Assembly (NCBI GenBank): GCA_963277665.1
Contig: OY728121.1
Span: forward strand, 1,659,040,062-1,659,104,061
From: Viscum album
Taxonomy: Eukaryota > Streptophyta > Magnoliopsida > Santalales > Viscaceae
Length of the DNA: 64,000 nucleotides
Direction of reading: 5' to 3'
Part shown: positions 11,322 to 24,126 of the stretch, piece by piece
Layout: the number at the start of each line of letters is the position of its first letter
Numbering within the stretch: the stretch's first letter is position 1
Translations under genes and position numbers: made by a program
Notes under the pieces: generated by a model
Told to the model about the DNA's origin: nothing
Seen by the model: only the letters and a program-made list of their open reading frames with translations
Databases searched by the model: none

Positions 11322-13162
11322 AGGGAGGATAGGGGCATCTTAGGAAAATCTCAAAATATTATTTTATATTATGGTCAAATTATATTTATAATGGTTCCAA
11401 ATGGTCTTATTTCGAAGATAAAGTAGGTATGGGTCGAAATACTCTAATCCAATAGGATTTAGACAAGTTTAGGTTCCTATTTTAACCTTATTATTTAGTT
11501 TTAACATTAAGTTAAATAATTTTACTTTTACCATGTCTTCTTGTGTTCTTACACTATAAGGTTAATAAACTTACTATAAGAAGCCCAAAGAACCCCAAAT
11601 TGTTTATTATTAATATATATAACCTTATATAAGTCATTTGGCCGAACCTTAGATTTTTAGGAATAAAATAACAATTAATAATATAATATTTGTTTTAAAA
11701 ACTAATTTATGTCAATTTTGACACTATTTAGTAATTGATTTTTGTGAAAATCATAACAGAATGATAAGTTCTAAAAAAGTTAATTAAATAAATACTAACA
11801 TGTCATATTAACCTAGAAAATTAGTGTAATTCATAAAAAGTCTCAAATTATATTTATGTGGGTATTTATAACATCAATTATGTCAAAATTTCATTAATAA
11901 TATAATTACTGCATCATCGTTGTGTCATAAATAAATTAAATTATATAATGTCTAAAAATTACAAATAAAATCTCATTATGTAGGAAATAGTTTTATATTT
12001 CTAATGAATATTTATAGTCGAATTTATCTTATGTATAACCCTATATTAAAAATGTTTTATTAAATAAACATTGATTTTAACTCTTTTAACTCTTCTTTGA
12101 ATTAAATAATAATAAATGTCCTAATCTAAGTCAAATGGGCCTAAATGGTAATATTTTATTTCTAAGTTTGTTTTTGGTCGAAATAAACTTGTCCAATAGG
12201 ATTAAGACATGTGTTAGGGTAATAATAATATCATTTCGATCCTTAATTACCTTATTTACTTTTAACCGTGGTAAAAAAAGAAAAAAGATACTATTCACCA
12301 AAAAATTATTTTCATCTCATTGAACCAAATTTTACTTAATGACATCAACAGTGTCTCTCTGATTTTTGAAATTCCATTCACGGAAGCGGTAAAATTAATT
12401 TTTATGAAAAATTCAGTTTTTTTACTACCACTCAGTGGTTTTACTATTCATCAAAAATTGAAAGTTTTCAGAAAAATCCCAAAAATTAGGCCTAAGATAT
12501 ATTTGATATTATGAACTCAAAATTGATTTCTATTTTACCAAATTCAAAACATATCAGTTTCATTAATTAATTTAAAAATTAATTCCCGACATCAAAACAA
12601 AAGGCGTGTTTTTAAAAGATAATAACTATCAAAAGATTGACACTTGTTTATAACTGGTTTAAATGTGAAATTACATCCAATGACCAACATTGTATTAAAT
12701 TGTAAAAATATATTCTAAATATACTTTAAAACCACTCAAATTAATAATTTATCACTATTAATTATTTTGATTGAAAAAGTTGTTTTTAACTAACATTTAG
12801 TAATTTTCACTATTCATCAAAATATGAAAGTTATCTGAAAAGTACCAAAATATCACCTTAGGCTAAATTCGATACTACGAATCCAAAAATGAATTCCATT
12901 TTGAAAAATAAAATTTACAAAATTTCAAAAAGTGGTTTTTACTATTCATAAGGGCTAGATTTAATAATATTTTAATAGCATATTATTGTTTAGTGAAACT
13001 CGTTATTGCGTACTACACACGCTATCGAGGAAGGCCGTGATTGCGTGTAATGCAAGGCAAGTCAAGGATGCATGTTGTGCAAGCTCCTTTTGGTGTAGCG
13101 TACAACACAAGACATTAGTGAAATTAAAAAGAATATTTTTCATAAAATCTTGGGTTGTAACA

Positions 13163-13174
13163 TTCTACCCCCCT
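13163..13174 (-). other. Polypurine tract, interior 1
   Basis: AAGGGGGGTAGA on the minus strand, immediately before the LTR start TGTTACA. It is repeated at 19592-19603 and 36163-36174. The sequence after LTR D lacks it, as expected for the outer end. Confidence 0.75.
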
Positions 13175-13819
13175 TAAAATGAATTTCACCCTCGAAATTC
13201 GTCGAGGTTATAAATGGTTTACTATTCGAAAGTTTCTTTAGTAGAAACCCACATCGTAAAAAGGAATACCAAAACCAATCTTAAAAAATGAAAGTATGAA
13301 ACGTAACGGTTACCCAAATAAACTAATCACTGGGTTTCCACATAGGTGAAAATATGGATATGGAAGAGAAATCTAACCATCATGTTCTGATGGAGAGTGG
13401 TAGAGAACATGGCTATGGAAAATCCAGTAATCACAAATCCATAGATTTGTAATGATATAAGGTACCATCTAATTCACCGGATATAAGGGCACTAGGAGAT
13501 CATTTTTTGGTTTTCAAGATCATTTCCCTAAAGTTGAAGAATTTGAATTAGAATAAATACTTACTTTATTTTGGTACAATCTCACTGTTGTTTGTACTTT
13601 GAACAATTTCCACTTCATCTCTTAAAGAAATGAAGTTGAATTTGTTATGAAGTGTTAATTGATCATGTGATAGAATGATGGGTCATTCCATCTGTCTCAA
13701 ACAAAAGGATAGAAAAGTTATCAAAAAATACATAAGTACATCTATTGTGAGATTAATCATATATGGTTCCTAAAATGGACTTATACTTCATATATTGTAC
13801 TGCTTAATAAAATAAATTA

Positions 13820-13959
13820 GTTTCTACTAAACAGGGACTTCCTGTAGGCCAGTGGTAGGCGATAAAGGCCAGTCGCACTTCGGTTGTGGGTTCGATTCCC
13901 ACAGCCTTCTCCGACGCGATGGGCTGTCGCCCGTCCTGCAGGTTGTCCTTTTTCTAAAA
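13820..13959 (+). repeat. tRNA-related (SINE-like) unit with Pol III boxes, copy 1
   Basis: An A box TAGGCCAGTGG (13845-13855) is followed 44 bp later by a perfect B box GGTTCGATTCC (13889-13899), set in a T-arm-like hairpin (GTGGG/CCCAC, loop TTCGATT). A Pol III stop TTTTT lies at 13949-13953. Imperfect repeats flank the unit: TTTCTACTAAAC at 13820-13831 and TTTCTAAAAC at 13950-13959. No convincing acceptor stem forms, so it is not a tRNA gene; a short SINE inserted antisense to the host element fits better. Confidence 0.5.
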
Positions 13960-14600
13960 CTATATTACTATAACATCCCGTCAATTATATCAAAAATCTT
14001 CTATCCTTAAACAATAATAACTTATGTCCAACATAATCCATTCTATTCTTTAGGCTTATCCATAATACTGCAGTCCACTCTCATAATATAGTGAAAACGA
14101 TTACCAGAGATTTAATACTGTCGTTGATCCCCATATATCATAAGATATGTCTTGTTGGTCACATTCCAAACATTCAAAGGCCTTAATCATGTATTCTCTT
14201 GAATACCCAGGGAACCTTAGTGAATACATGAATGTAGTTAAAAGTTAACTCTTTCCACATACCAAAATCCAAAAATTCTATATACTCAGACCATGATATA
14301 ACCTTCTCCTTATATCAGTCATGAGTTCATGAATACAATCAAACACCTCATTATCTTATTATTCCTTCTTTATGCGCATATAATCTACTTTCTAAAAAAT
14401 ATCTGAATAACATTTCATGGTTACTAGTACCATTAATCATACACTTTAAAAACATAGGAAATACAATAGTGTAACAATCCTTAGATGTCTCTTTATTCCA
14501 TAGTACCATGAGATTACTTATACAACATTACACTTGATAAACATGTAATCATTCCACTACCTTCTTAAACCATTGACCGAGCTTCAACAATTCTTTCATC

Positions 14601-15125
14601 TCACATATCATTTGTAGTCTCTTCATCATGATCAACATAAATACTTCCAATACAACCATACTGATTCTCTTCATGAGACTTTCCCTTAGGGAATTGGTTT
14701 GCATAATGCCCGTACATTCCACATTTAAAACATTTAACCATTGTTGATGTCGTAGCAATACCATTATCCTCATCCATGGTGTTAACTGAACCTTTTCCTT
14801 TGCACTTACTTGCTTTGTGTCCATCTTTTCCAAACCCAAAGCATCTTCCAGTTCTTTTGAAACATTCTCCTTGATGCCTCTTCCCACATGATTTACATAG
14901 GGGAAATTGAACTTTATTTCCTCTATGATCATCATGAAACTCCATCTTTCTCTTATTAGCCGAGTCAGGAAACTTACCAAATTTTACTTTAGTGATCATA
15001 TAATGAGATTTCTGATTCGGGATAATAATGATGATTGGACTTCCAAATCCCATTTCATTATAAAGAATATCATTCCATTGTCCATCATATCCTCCATTAT
15101 CGTGAATCATCTTGTTTCTAGCCAT
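14601..15125 (-). CDS. Small gag-like zinc-knuckle protein, 174 aa (interior 1)
   Basis: This is the only sizeable conserved frame of the array interior, starting about 245 nt after the primer binding site. Residues 1-75 are basic and unrecognised. C77-x2-C80...C88 is a partial knuckle of the kind that precedes CCHC boxes in plant Ty3/gypsy Gag. Residues 95-108 form a knuckle with its second Cys changed to Phe (C95, F98, H103, C108), and 132-145 a third with its last Cys changed to Phe (C132, C135, H140, F145). No capsid domain is present (a typical Gag is 350-450 aa). It could at most bind RNA; the broken knuckles suggest decay. Interior 3 has the frame open, interior 2 is broken. Confidence 0.6.
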   Translation of the reverse strand: MARNKMIHDNGGYDGQWNDILYNEMGFGSPIIIIIPNQKSHYMITKVKFGKFPDSANKRKMEFHDDHRGNKVQFPLCKSCGKRHQGECFKRTGRCFGFGKDGHKASKCKGKGSVNTMDEDNGIATTSTMVKCFKCGMYGHYANQFPKGKSHEENQYGCIGSIYVDHDEETTNDM

Positions 15126-15370
15126 TTTTTAATACCCAAAATAATAGTGTGAGATGCAAAAATCATGCTAGGGAAAACCGCATAATAAAGGGGGAGTACC
15201 TTCAATATCTAACATCTTAGGTTTAATTCTATGATTGTTAGCGTAATTCTAGTACTATAACCTATACGTATACGTAACCTTAGGGACATCCCTAGACAGT
15301 CCTTAGAAATATCTCTAGGGATCTCACTAACGTTTTCGCATCCTAGTTTCCAAAGGTTGACTAATCCTTT

Positions 15371-15382
15371 CCTCTGATACCA
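15371..15382 (-). other. tRNA-iMet primer binding site, interior 1
   Basis: TGGTATCAGAGG on the minus strand, two bases after the LTR end CTCTACA. It primes minus-strand DNA synthesis. Identical sites lie at 21801-21812 and 38372-38383. Confidence 0.85.
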
Positions 15383-16983
15383 ACTGTAGAGACCCGAAGC
15401 CTGACATTTATGGACATTACATTACTTTTTCGGAATACTTAGTAAATAACAAAAACACACACACAAGGATAGTAATAGTTTAGTGTCTTTGTAAACTCGG
15501 AATATAATCTTCTAATCGTGGTGAAAGATCTTCAACATCTCCCATAAATATCTTCCTTTATTTTTACCTAAAACCTTTCTTTATATCCTGGGGAAAGAAA
15601 ACATAAAAGGGTGAGCTCAAATGCTCAGTAAGGGTAAACAAAAGAAATATCAATCACATCATATTCATAAGAACATAACTTTTGGAAATCTTAACCTGTA
15701 AAAGAGATCATAATTTCATAACCTGGGATAACTCATGGAAGTGAAATGAAATCACAATAATCATAACATAAAACATGAAACTTTATGGCATACACACATA
15801 ATCATAGAGAATCATTTCTTGTTAGTCAAGACTCATTGCCAAGACTATCTTAGTGGACAAAGTCCCTTTCTGAACCGAGTCACCCTCGTTCCAGTACTGT
15901 TTCACTGAACCGGTATAACCTACCGTTCCAGCCATGTCTATCTCATGAGATATAAAATCTTTACCCAATGCATTGGAGGGAGATATAGGTCCCACCCATC
16001 TCATAATGATACCATTCTTATGTGTGCCACAAAATCATAAATCATACATCATTTCATAACCCATGTAATGAAAATGGGAATCTTAAACAACTTGACATCA
16101 TAAAACAATTTATATAAGATAAAGGAATTCATAAAAATAATTCCATCACAACATAATTAAATCAATCTAATAATGGGGATAAAAACAGAACCCTTTTATT
16201 ATCTTAGATGGAAAATAATTTTGATAAAACACTTGAACTCCATTCTTGAGGAAAATATTCTTTCTTCTTTAAAAACACTTTTCATTTCTTAACATGTCAT
16301 AAAATTATAACTAAAAGAAGTTGATTAAAAATAAACTTGAAAACTTATAAGGTAATCTTCTTGGAAATAATTTTTTTAAAAAATCCATTCATGTCGTATA
16401 AGTTAAAAGAAAACATTCTTCTCGTACTTTTTTCGGAAAAGTCAAAAAAGTACCTCATACGAAAAACGACAAAAGATTCCTTTCATATCTTTTACTAAAA
16501 ACTCACCGAAGGGTAAAATAGGATTTAAAAAATTTTAGGTGGATTTAAATAACATTACATATTGAGGAAACATGGATTTTGATGATAAAATACACCCCAG
16601 TAAATACCAAAGTATAAACAATCTCGAATAAAAATGAGATTGTGATATTTCCCTTACCTTAGATCCGATTTGCTTCGTAAGTGTCCGAACCTCCTGTATA
16701 ATGATTTAAATAATGTCATTGACTTATTAAAGAATCATATTCATTGTTATTATATCATATATGGTTCACTTATGACTTTTTTATTACCCATTCTTTTGTA
16801 AATTCCATGTTAAAGAGCGTTTTGGGTAAAATTGTTTCATTTGTCGTCTGTGTTTTGACTTGTAATTATTCATATGATTACTTAGATCATTATTACTTAA
16901 TTCCAGAATATAAAACATGATTTATATATATATATTCAGAATATACATATATATAATAAATCAGTAAATGGAAATAAATACAC

Positions 16984-17409
16984 CGTTCATGGAGACGGTA
17001 GTCCGTACGTACGCATGAACGCTGTTTTCGTTTCCTTATTGAATTGAATTGAATTAAGTAGATGACATAAATATAAATATACATAAATCCAGTATCATTA
17101 TTATGTAATATATTTCATTAGTACTTATTATTTATACTTTATAATCATTCATTAATGCTTAATCATTGAGAATGAATCTCATCGCGTCGTGGAGACGGTA
17201 GTCCGTACGTACGCACGAGCGATGATATCGTTCCCATGGTCATGGAATTGTGTTGAAGTATATGTATACTATTTCAGTATCAATATCACTTTATAATAAT
17301 CATATATAGTTACTCATTACACCATTATAACCATCCAATTAAAGTGGTGGCGGAAAATAGATTACACCACGGCGTGGAGACGGTATTCCGTACGTACGCA
17401 CGCGCGGTG
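16984..17409 (-). repeat. Three stem-loop cassettes in LTR B
   Basis: Arms: 16984-16991 with 17014-17021; 17179-17191 with 17214-17225; 17365-17376 with 17399-17409. All pairings seen in LTR A are kept. Confidence 0.8.
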
Positions 17410-17742
17410 ATTTCATTTTCCGTAGGATGGATAGATGGTTAAATAGGGTTGTTTCATACTTATAATAACATATAATTATATGAGTGATACTGATGTTATT
17501 ACTTCATAATGAAACAACTAAAGAAGAAGAAGTTGAAGAAGAAAGAAATTGGAAAGGATTGGTAATGGATATTACCTCTTCTTTGAAGTGCTTCTTTGAG
17601 ACCTCCTTTTAGGGCACTAAAATTGGTCTTTTAAGAATACCAGGACCTCTAGGATAATACTATGGAATTGTAGAAGAGATTTTTTCCGGGTTTGGACGAG
17701 AATGAATGCTCAAATTGGTGTGAGGAGGAGAGGGAGGAGGTG

Positions 17743-17752
17743 CCCTTTTATA
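17743..17752 (-). promoter_or_regulatory. TATA box of LTR B
   Basis: TATAAAAGGG on the minus strand, at the position matching LTR A. Confidence 0.65.
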
Positions 17753-19591
17753 AGGGAGGAGAGGGGCATCTTAGGAAAATCTCAAAATATTATTTTATAT
17801 TAAGGTAAACTTCTATTTATAATGGTTCCAAATGGTCTTATTTCGAAGATAAAGTAGGTATGGCTCGAAATCCTCTCATCCAATAGGATTTATACAAGTT
17901 TAGGTTCCTATTTTAACCTTATCATTTAGTTTTAACATTAAGTTAAATAATTTTACATTTAGCGTGTCTTCTTGTGTTCTTACACTATAAGGTTAATAAA
18001 CATACTATAAGAAGACAAACGTACCCCAAATTGTTTATTATTAATATATATAACCTTATCTAAGTCATTTGGCCGAACCTTAGATTTTTTGGAATAAAAT
18101 AACAATTAATAATATAATATTTGTTTTAAAAACTAATTTATGTCAATTTTGACACTATTTAGTAATTGATTTTTGTGAAAATCATAACAGAATGATAAGT
18201 TCGAAAAAAGTTATTTAAATAAATTCTACATGTCATATTAACCTAGAAAATTATTGGAATTCATAAAAAGTCTCAAATTATATTTATTTGGGTATTTATA
18301 ACATCAATTATGTCAATATTTCATTAATAATATAATTACTGCATCATCGTTGTGTCATAAATAAATTAAATTATTTAATGTCTAAAAATTACAAATAAAA
18401 TACCATTATGTAGGAAATCGTTTTAGATTTCTAATGAATATTTATAGTCGAATTTATCTTATTTATAACCCTATATTAAAAATGTTTTATTAAATAAACA
18501 TTGATTTTAACTCTTTTAACTCTTCTTTGAATTAAATAATAATAAATGTCCTAATCTAATTCAAGTGGGCCTAAATGGTAATATTTTATTCCTAAGTTTG
18601 TTTTTGGTCGAAATACACTTGTCCAATAGGATTAGGACACCTGTTAGGGTAATAATAATATCATTTCTACCCTTAATTACCTTATTTACTTTTAACTGTG
18701 GTAAAAAAAGTAAAAAGTTACTATTCACCAAAAAATTATATTCATCTCATTGAACCACATTTTACTTAATGACATCAACCGTGTGTCTCGGATTTTTGAA
18801 ATTCTACTCACAGAAGTGGTAAAATTAAGTTTTATGAAATATTCAGTTTTTTTACTACCACTTAGTGGTTTTACAATTCATCAAAAATTTAAAGTTTTCA
18901 GAAAAATCCCAAAAATTCGGCCTAAGCTATATTTGATATTATGAACTCAAAAATGATTTCTATTTTACCAAATTCAAAACATATCAGTTGTATTAATTAA
19001 TTTAAAAATTAATTCCCGCCGTCAAAACAATAGACGTGTTTTTAAGAGATAATAACTATCAAAAGATTGACACTTGTTTATAACTGGTTTAAATGTGAAA
19101 TTATTTCCAATGACCAACATTGTATTAAATTGTAAAAATATATTCTGAATATACTTTAAAAACACTAAAATTAATAATTTATCACTATTAATTATTTCGA
19201 TTGAAAAAGTTGTTTTAACTAAAATTTAGTAATTTTCACTATTCATCAAAATATGAAAGTTATCCGAAAAGTACCAAAATATCACCTTAGGCTAAATTCG
19301 ATACTTAGAATCCAAAAATGAATTCCATTTTGAAAAATAAAATTTAAAAAGTTTCAAAAAGTGGTTACTACTATTCATAACGGCTAGTTTAAATAATATT
19401 TTAATAGCATATTGTTGTTTAGTGAAACTCGTTATTGCGTACTACACACGCTATCGAGGAAGGTCGTGATTGCGTGTAATGCAAGGCAAGTAAAGGATGC
19501 GTGTTGTGCAAGCTCCTTTTGGTGTAGCGTACAACTCAAGACATTAGTGAAATTAAAAAGAATATTTTTCATAAAATCTTGGGCTGTTACA

Positions 19592-21814
19592 TTCTACCCC
19601 CCTTAAAATGAATTTCGCCCTCGAAATTCATCGGGGTTATAAATGGTTTACTATTCGAATGTTTCTTTAGTAGAAACCCACATCGTAAAAAGGAATACCA
19701 AAACCAATCTTTACAAACGAAAGTATGAAACGTAACGGTTACCCAAATAAACTAATCACTGGGTTTCCACATAGGTGAAAATATGGATATGGAAGAGAAA
19801 TCTAACCATCATGTTCTGATGGAGAGTGGTAGGGAACATGACTATGGAAAATCCAGTAATCACAAATCCATATATTTGTAATGATATAAGGTACCATCTA
19901 ATTCACCAGATATAAGGGCACTAGGAGATCATTTTTTGGTTTTCAAGATCATTTCCCTAAAGTTGAAGAAGTTGAATTAGAATAAATACTTACTTTATTT
20001 TGGTACAATATCACTGTTGTTCGTACTTTGAACAATTTCCACTTCATCTCTTAAATAAATGAAGTTGAATTTGTTATGAAGTGTTAATTGATCATGTGAT
20101 AGAATGATGGGTCATTCCATCTATCTCAAACAAAAGGTTAGAAAAGTTATAAAAAAATACAGAAGTCCATCTATTGTGAGATTAATCATATATGGATCCT
20201 AAAATGGACTTATACTTCATATATCGTACTGCTTAATAAAATAAAACTAGTTTCTACTAAACAGGGACTTCCTGTAGTCCAGTGGTAGGCGATAAAGGCC
20301 AGTCGCACTTCGGTTGTGGGTTCGACTCCCACAGCCTTTTCCGACGCGATGGGCTGTCGCCCATCCTGCAGGTTGTCCTTTTTCTAAAACTATATTACTA
20401 TAACATCCCGTCAATTATATCGAAAATCTTCTATCCTTAAACAATATTAACTTATGTCCAACATAATCCATTCTATTCTTTAGGCTTATCCATAATACTG
20501 CAGTCCACTCTCATAATATAGTGAAAATGATTACCAGAGATTTAATATTGTCGTTGATCCCCATATATCATAAGATATGTCTTGTTGGCCACATTCCAAA
20601 CATTCAAAGGCCTTAATCATGTATTCTCTTGAATACCCATGGAACCTTAGTGAAAACATGACTGTAGTTAAAAGTTAACTCTTTCCACATACCAAAATCC
20701 AAAAATTCTATATACTCAGACCATGATATAACCTTCTCCTTATATCAGTCATGAGTTCATGAATACAATCAAACACCTCATTGTCTTATTATTCCTTCAT
20801 TATGCGCATATCATCTACTTTCCAAAAAATATCTGAATAACATTTCATGGTTACTTGTACCATAAATCATACACTTTAAAAACATAGGAAAGACAATAGT
20901 GTAACAATCCTTAGATGTCTCTTTATTCCATAGTACCATGACATTATTTATACAACATTACACTTGATAAACATGTAATCATTCCACTACCTTCTTAAAC
21001 CATTGACCGAGCTTCAACAATTCTTTCATCTCACATATCATTTGTAGTCTCTTCATCATCATCAACATAAATATTTCCCATACAACCATACTGATTCTCT
21101 TCATGAGACTTTCCCTTAGGGCATTGGTTTGCATAATGCCTGTACATTCCATATTTAAAACATTTAACCATTGTTGATGTCGTAGCATTACCATTATCCT
21201 CATCCATGGTGTTAACTGAACCATTTCCTTTGCACTTCCTTGCTTTGTGTCCTTCTTTTCCACACCCAAAGCATCTTCCAGTTCCTTTGAATCATTCTCC
21301 TTGATTCCTCTTCCCACATGATTTACATAGGGGAAATTGAACTTTATTTCCTCTATGATCGTCATGAAACTCCATCTTTCTCTTATTAGCCGAGTCAGGA
21401 AACTTACCAAATTTTACTTTAGTGATCATATAATGAGATTTCTGATTCGGGATTATAATGATGTTTGGACTTCCAAATCCCATTTCATTATAAATAATAT
21501 CATTCCATTCTCCATCATATCCTCCATTATCGTGAATCATCTTGTTTCCAGCCATTTTTTAAAACCCAAAATAATAGTGTGAGAGGCAAAAATAATGCTA
21601 GGGAAAACAGCATAATAAAGGGGGAGTACCTTCAATATCTAGCATCTTAGGTTTAATTCTATTATTGTTAGCGTAATTCTAGTACTATAACCTATAAGTA
21701 TACGTAACCTTAGGGACATCCCTAGACATACCTTAGAAATATCTCTAGGGATCTCACTAACGTTTTCGGATCCTAGTTTCCCAAGGTTGACTAAACCATT
21801 CCTCTGATACCAAC
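19592..21814 (-). mobile_element. Array interior 2 (2,223 bp)
   Basis: Colinear with interiors 1 and 3, with polypurine tract at 19592-19603 and primer binding site at 21801-21812. The tRNA-related unit recurs with A box TAGTCCAGTGG 20275-20285 and B box GGTTCGACTCC 20319-20329. The gag-like frame is interrupted. Confidence 0.85.
21031..21555 (-). pseudogene. Gag-like zinc-knuckle ORF, broken (interior 2)
   Basis: Homologue of the 174-aa frame at 14601-15125. The first 87 codons (21555-21292) are open, then the last Cys of the first knuckle-like motif is replaced by a stop codon. The third knuckle keeps its final Cys, lost in the other two copies, but has Tyr for its second Cys and Arg before the His. 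The three copies have therefore decayed independently. Confidence 0.65.
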
Positions 21815-23413
21815 TGTAGAGACCCGAAGCCTGACGTATATGGACATTACATTACTTTTTCGGAATACTTAGTACATAACAAAAACAAACACACAAGGAT
21901 AGTAATAGTTTAGTGTCTTTGGAAACTCGGAATATAATCTTCTAATCGTGGTAAAAGATCTTCAACATCTCCCATAAAGATCTTTCTTTCTTTTTACCTA
22001 AAACCTTTCTTTATATCCCGTGGAAAGAAAACATAAAAGGGTGAGCTCAAATGCTCAGTAAGGGTAAACAAAAGAAATATCAATCACATCATATTCATAA
22101 GAACATAACTTTTTGAAATCTTAACCTGTAAAAGAGATCATAATTTCGTAACTTGGGATAACTCATGGCAGTGAAATGAAATCACAATAATCATAACATA
22201 AAACATGAAACTTTGTGGCATACACACATAATCATAGAAAATCATTTCTCGTTAGTCAAGACTCATTGCCAAGACTATCTTAGTGGACAAAGTCCCTTTC
22301 TGAACCGAGTCACCCTCGTTGCAGTCCTGTTTCACTGAACCGGTATAACCTACCGTTCCGGCCCTGTCTATCTCATGAGATATAAAATCTTTACCCAATG
22401 AATTGGAGGGAGATATAGGTACCACCCATCTCGTAATGATACCATTCTTATGTGTGCCACAAAATCATAAATCATACATCATTTCATAACCCATGTAATA
22501 AAAATGGGAATCTTAAACAACATGACATCATAAAACAATTTATATAAGATAAAGGAATTCATAAAAATAATTCCATCACAACATAATCAAATCAATCTAA
22601 TAATGGGGATAAAAACAGAACCCTTTTATTGTCTTAGATGGAAAATAATTTTGATAAAACACTTGAACTCCATTCTTGATGAAAATATCATTTCTTCTTC
22701 AAAAACACTTTTCATTTCTTAACATGTCATAAAATTATAACTAAAAGAATTTGATTAAAAATAAACTTGAAAACATATAAGGTAATCTTATTGGAAATAA
22801 TGTTTTTAAAAAATCCATTCAGGTCGTATAAGTTAAAAGAAAACATTCTTCTCGTACTTTTGTCGGAAAAGTCAAAAAAGTACCTCGTACGAAAAACGAC
22901 AAAAGATTCCTTTCTTATCTTTGACTAAAAACTCACTGAAGGGTAAAATATGATTTAAACAATTGTAGGTGGATGTAAATAACATTACATATTGAGGAAA
23001 CATGGATTTGGATGATAAAATACACCCCAGTAAATACCAAAGTATAAACAATCTCGAATAAAAATGAGATTGTGATATTTCCCTTAACTTAGATCCGATT
23101 TGCTTCGTAAGTGTCCGAACCTCCTGTATAATGATTTAAATAATGTCATTGACTTATTACAGAATCATATTCATTGTTATGATATCATATATGGTTCACT
23201 TATGACTTTTTTATTACCCGTTCTTTTGTAAATTCCATGTTAAAGAGCGTTTTGGGTAAAATTGTTTCATTTGTCGTCCGTGTTTTGACTTGTAATTATT
23301 CATATGATTACTTAGATCATTATTACATAATTCCATAATATAAAACATGATTTATATATATATATTCAGAATATACATATATATAATAAATCAGTAAATG
23401 GAAAGAAATACAC

Positions 23414-23839
23414 CGTTCATGGAGACGGTAGTCCGTACGTACGCATGAACGATATTTTCGTTTTCTTATTGAATTGAATGGAATTAAGTAGATGACATAC
23501 ATATAAATATACATAAATCCAGTATCATTATTATTTCATATATTTCATTAGTACTTATTATATATACTTTATAATCATTCATGAATGCTTAATCATTGAG
23601 AATGAATCTCATCGCGTCGTGGAGACGGTAGTCCGTACGTACGCACGAGCAATGATATCGTTCTCATGGTCATGGAATTGTGTTGAAGTGTATTTATACT
23701 ATTTCAGTATCAATATCACTTTATAATAATCATATATAGTTACTCATTACACCATTATACCCATCCAATTAAAGTGGTGGCAGAAAATAGATTACACCAC
23801 GGCGTGGAGACGGTATTCCGTACGTACGCACGCGCGATG
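23414..23839 (-). repeat. Three stem-loop cassettes in LTR C
   Basis: Arms: 23414-23421 with 23444-23451; 23609-23621 with 23644-23655 (one C changed to A in the right arm); 23795-23806 with 23829-23839. Confidence 0.8.
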
Positions 23840-24121
23840 ATTTCATTTTCCGTAGGATGGATAGATGGTTAAATAAGGTTGTTTCATACTTATAATAACA
23901 TATCAGTATATGAGTGATACTGATGTTGTTACTTCATTATGAAACAACTAAAGAAGAAGAAGTTGAAGAAAAAAGAAATTGGAAAGGATTGGTAATGGAT
24001 ATTACCTCTTCTTTGAAGTGCTTCTTTGAGACCTCATTTTAGGGCAATAAAATTGGTCTTTTAAGAAGACCAGGACCTCTAGGATAATACTAGGGAATTG
24101 TAGAAGAGATTTTGGCAGGGT

Positions 24122-24126
24122 TGGGC
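24122..24126. repeat. Target site duplication TGGGC, left copy
   Basis: TGGGC abuts the TG end of the GC-rich LTR here and is repeated at 34263-34267 after its CA end. The uninterrupted homologue is visible in LTR D near 40693. Confidence 0.95.

Larger units (their letters stand above)
8944..13162 (-). mobile_element. Array LTR A (4,219 bp)
   Basis: Plus-strand ends are TGTAGAGACC (8944) and TTGTAACA (13162). Parts in minus-strand order: U3 13162 to about 11290; TATA box 11312-11321; predicted splice donor near 11144; hairpin cassettes 10978-10553; second donor near 10217; inverted repeat 9986-10034; predicted acceptor near 9255; short hairpin 9171-9186; LTR end. LTR A is the outlier among the four: a longer (AT)n at about 10478-10500, CATATATAAATATAATAAAT rather than the shorter form, and the acceptor before the 36-nt exon mutated (CAG to AAG). 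Confidence 0.9.
13163..15384 (-). mobile_element. Array interior 1 (2,222 bp)
   Basis: The interior is bounded by a polypurine tract (AAGGGGGGTAGA on the minus strand, 13163-13174) and a primer binding site (TGGTATCAGAGG, 15371-15382, two bases from LTR B). It encodes only the zinc-knuckle ORF at 14601-15125. The stretch 13175-14600 shows no RT, RNase H or integrase motif; its only structured part is the tRNA-related unit at 13820-13959. Confidence 0.85.
15385..19591 (-). mobile_element. Array LTR B (4,207 bp)
   Basis: Same plan as LTR A. Plus-strand ends are TGTAGAGACC and CTGTTACA. TATA box 17743-17752; predicted donor near 17575; cassettes 17409-16984; predicted acceptor CATTATACAG just before a 36-nt exon 16693-16658 that ends ATCTAAG before GTAAGG; second acceptor CTCTTTTACAG near 15696; short hairpin TGAGC..GCTCA 15612-15627. 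It serves as end of interior 1 and start of interior 2. Differences from A are a few per cent by eye. Confidence 0.9.
21815..24126 (-). mobile_element. Array LTR C, first segment
   Basis: Begins TGTAGAGACCCG. Carries the short hairpin (22042-22057), the 36-nt exon with flanking splice-like sites, and all three stem-loop cassettes. It is interrupted after 24126 by the GC-rich element; the rest, with TATA box and U3, resumes at 34268. The two parts together give 4,207 bp, the same as LTR B. Confidence 0.9.

Noticed and set aside
13838..13910. A genuine tRNA gene in each interior
   Set aside because: The T arm and boxes are present but no acceptor or anticodon stem pairs convincingly. A SINE-like relic fits better.
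14549..14980. 143-aa overlapping frame in interior 1, also in interior 2 (20979-21410)
   Set aside because: It is an alternative frame of the zinc-knuckle ORF, missing in interior 3, with no domain; a shadow frame.
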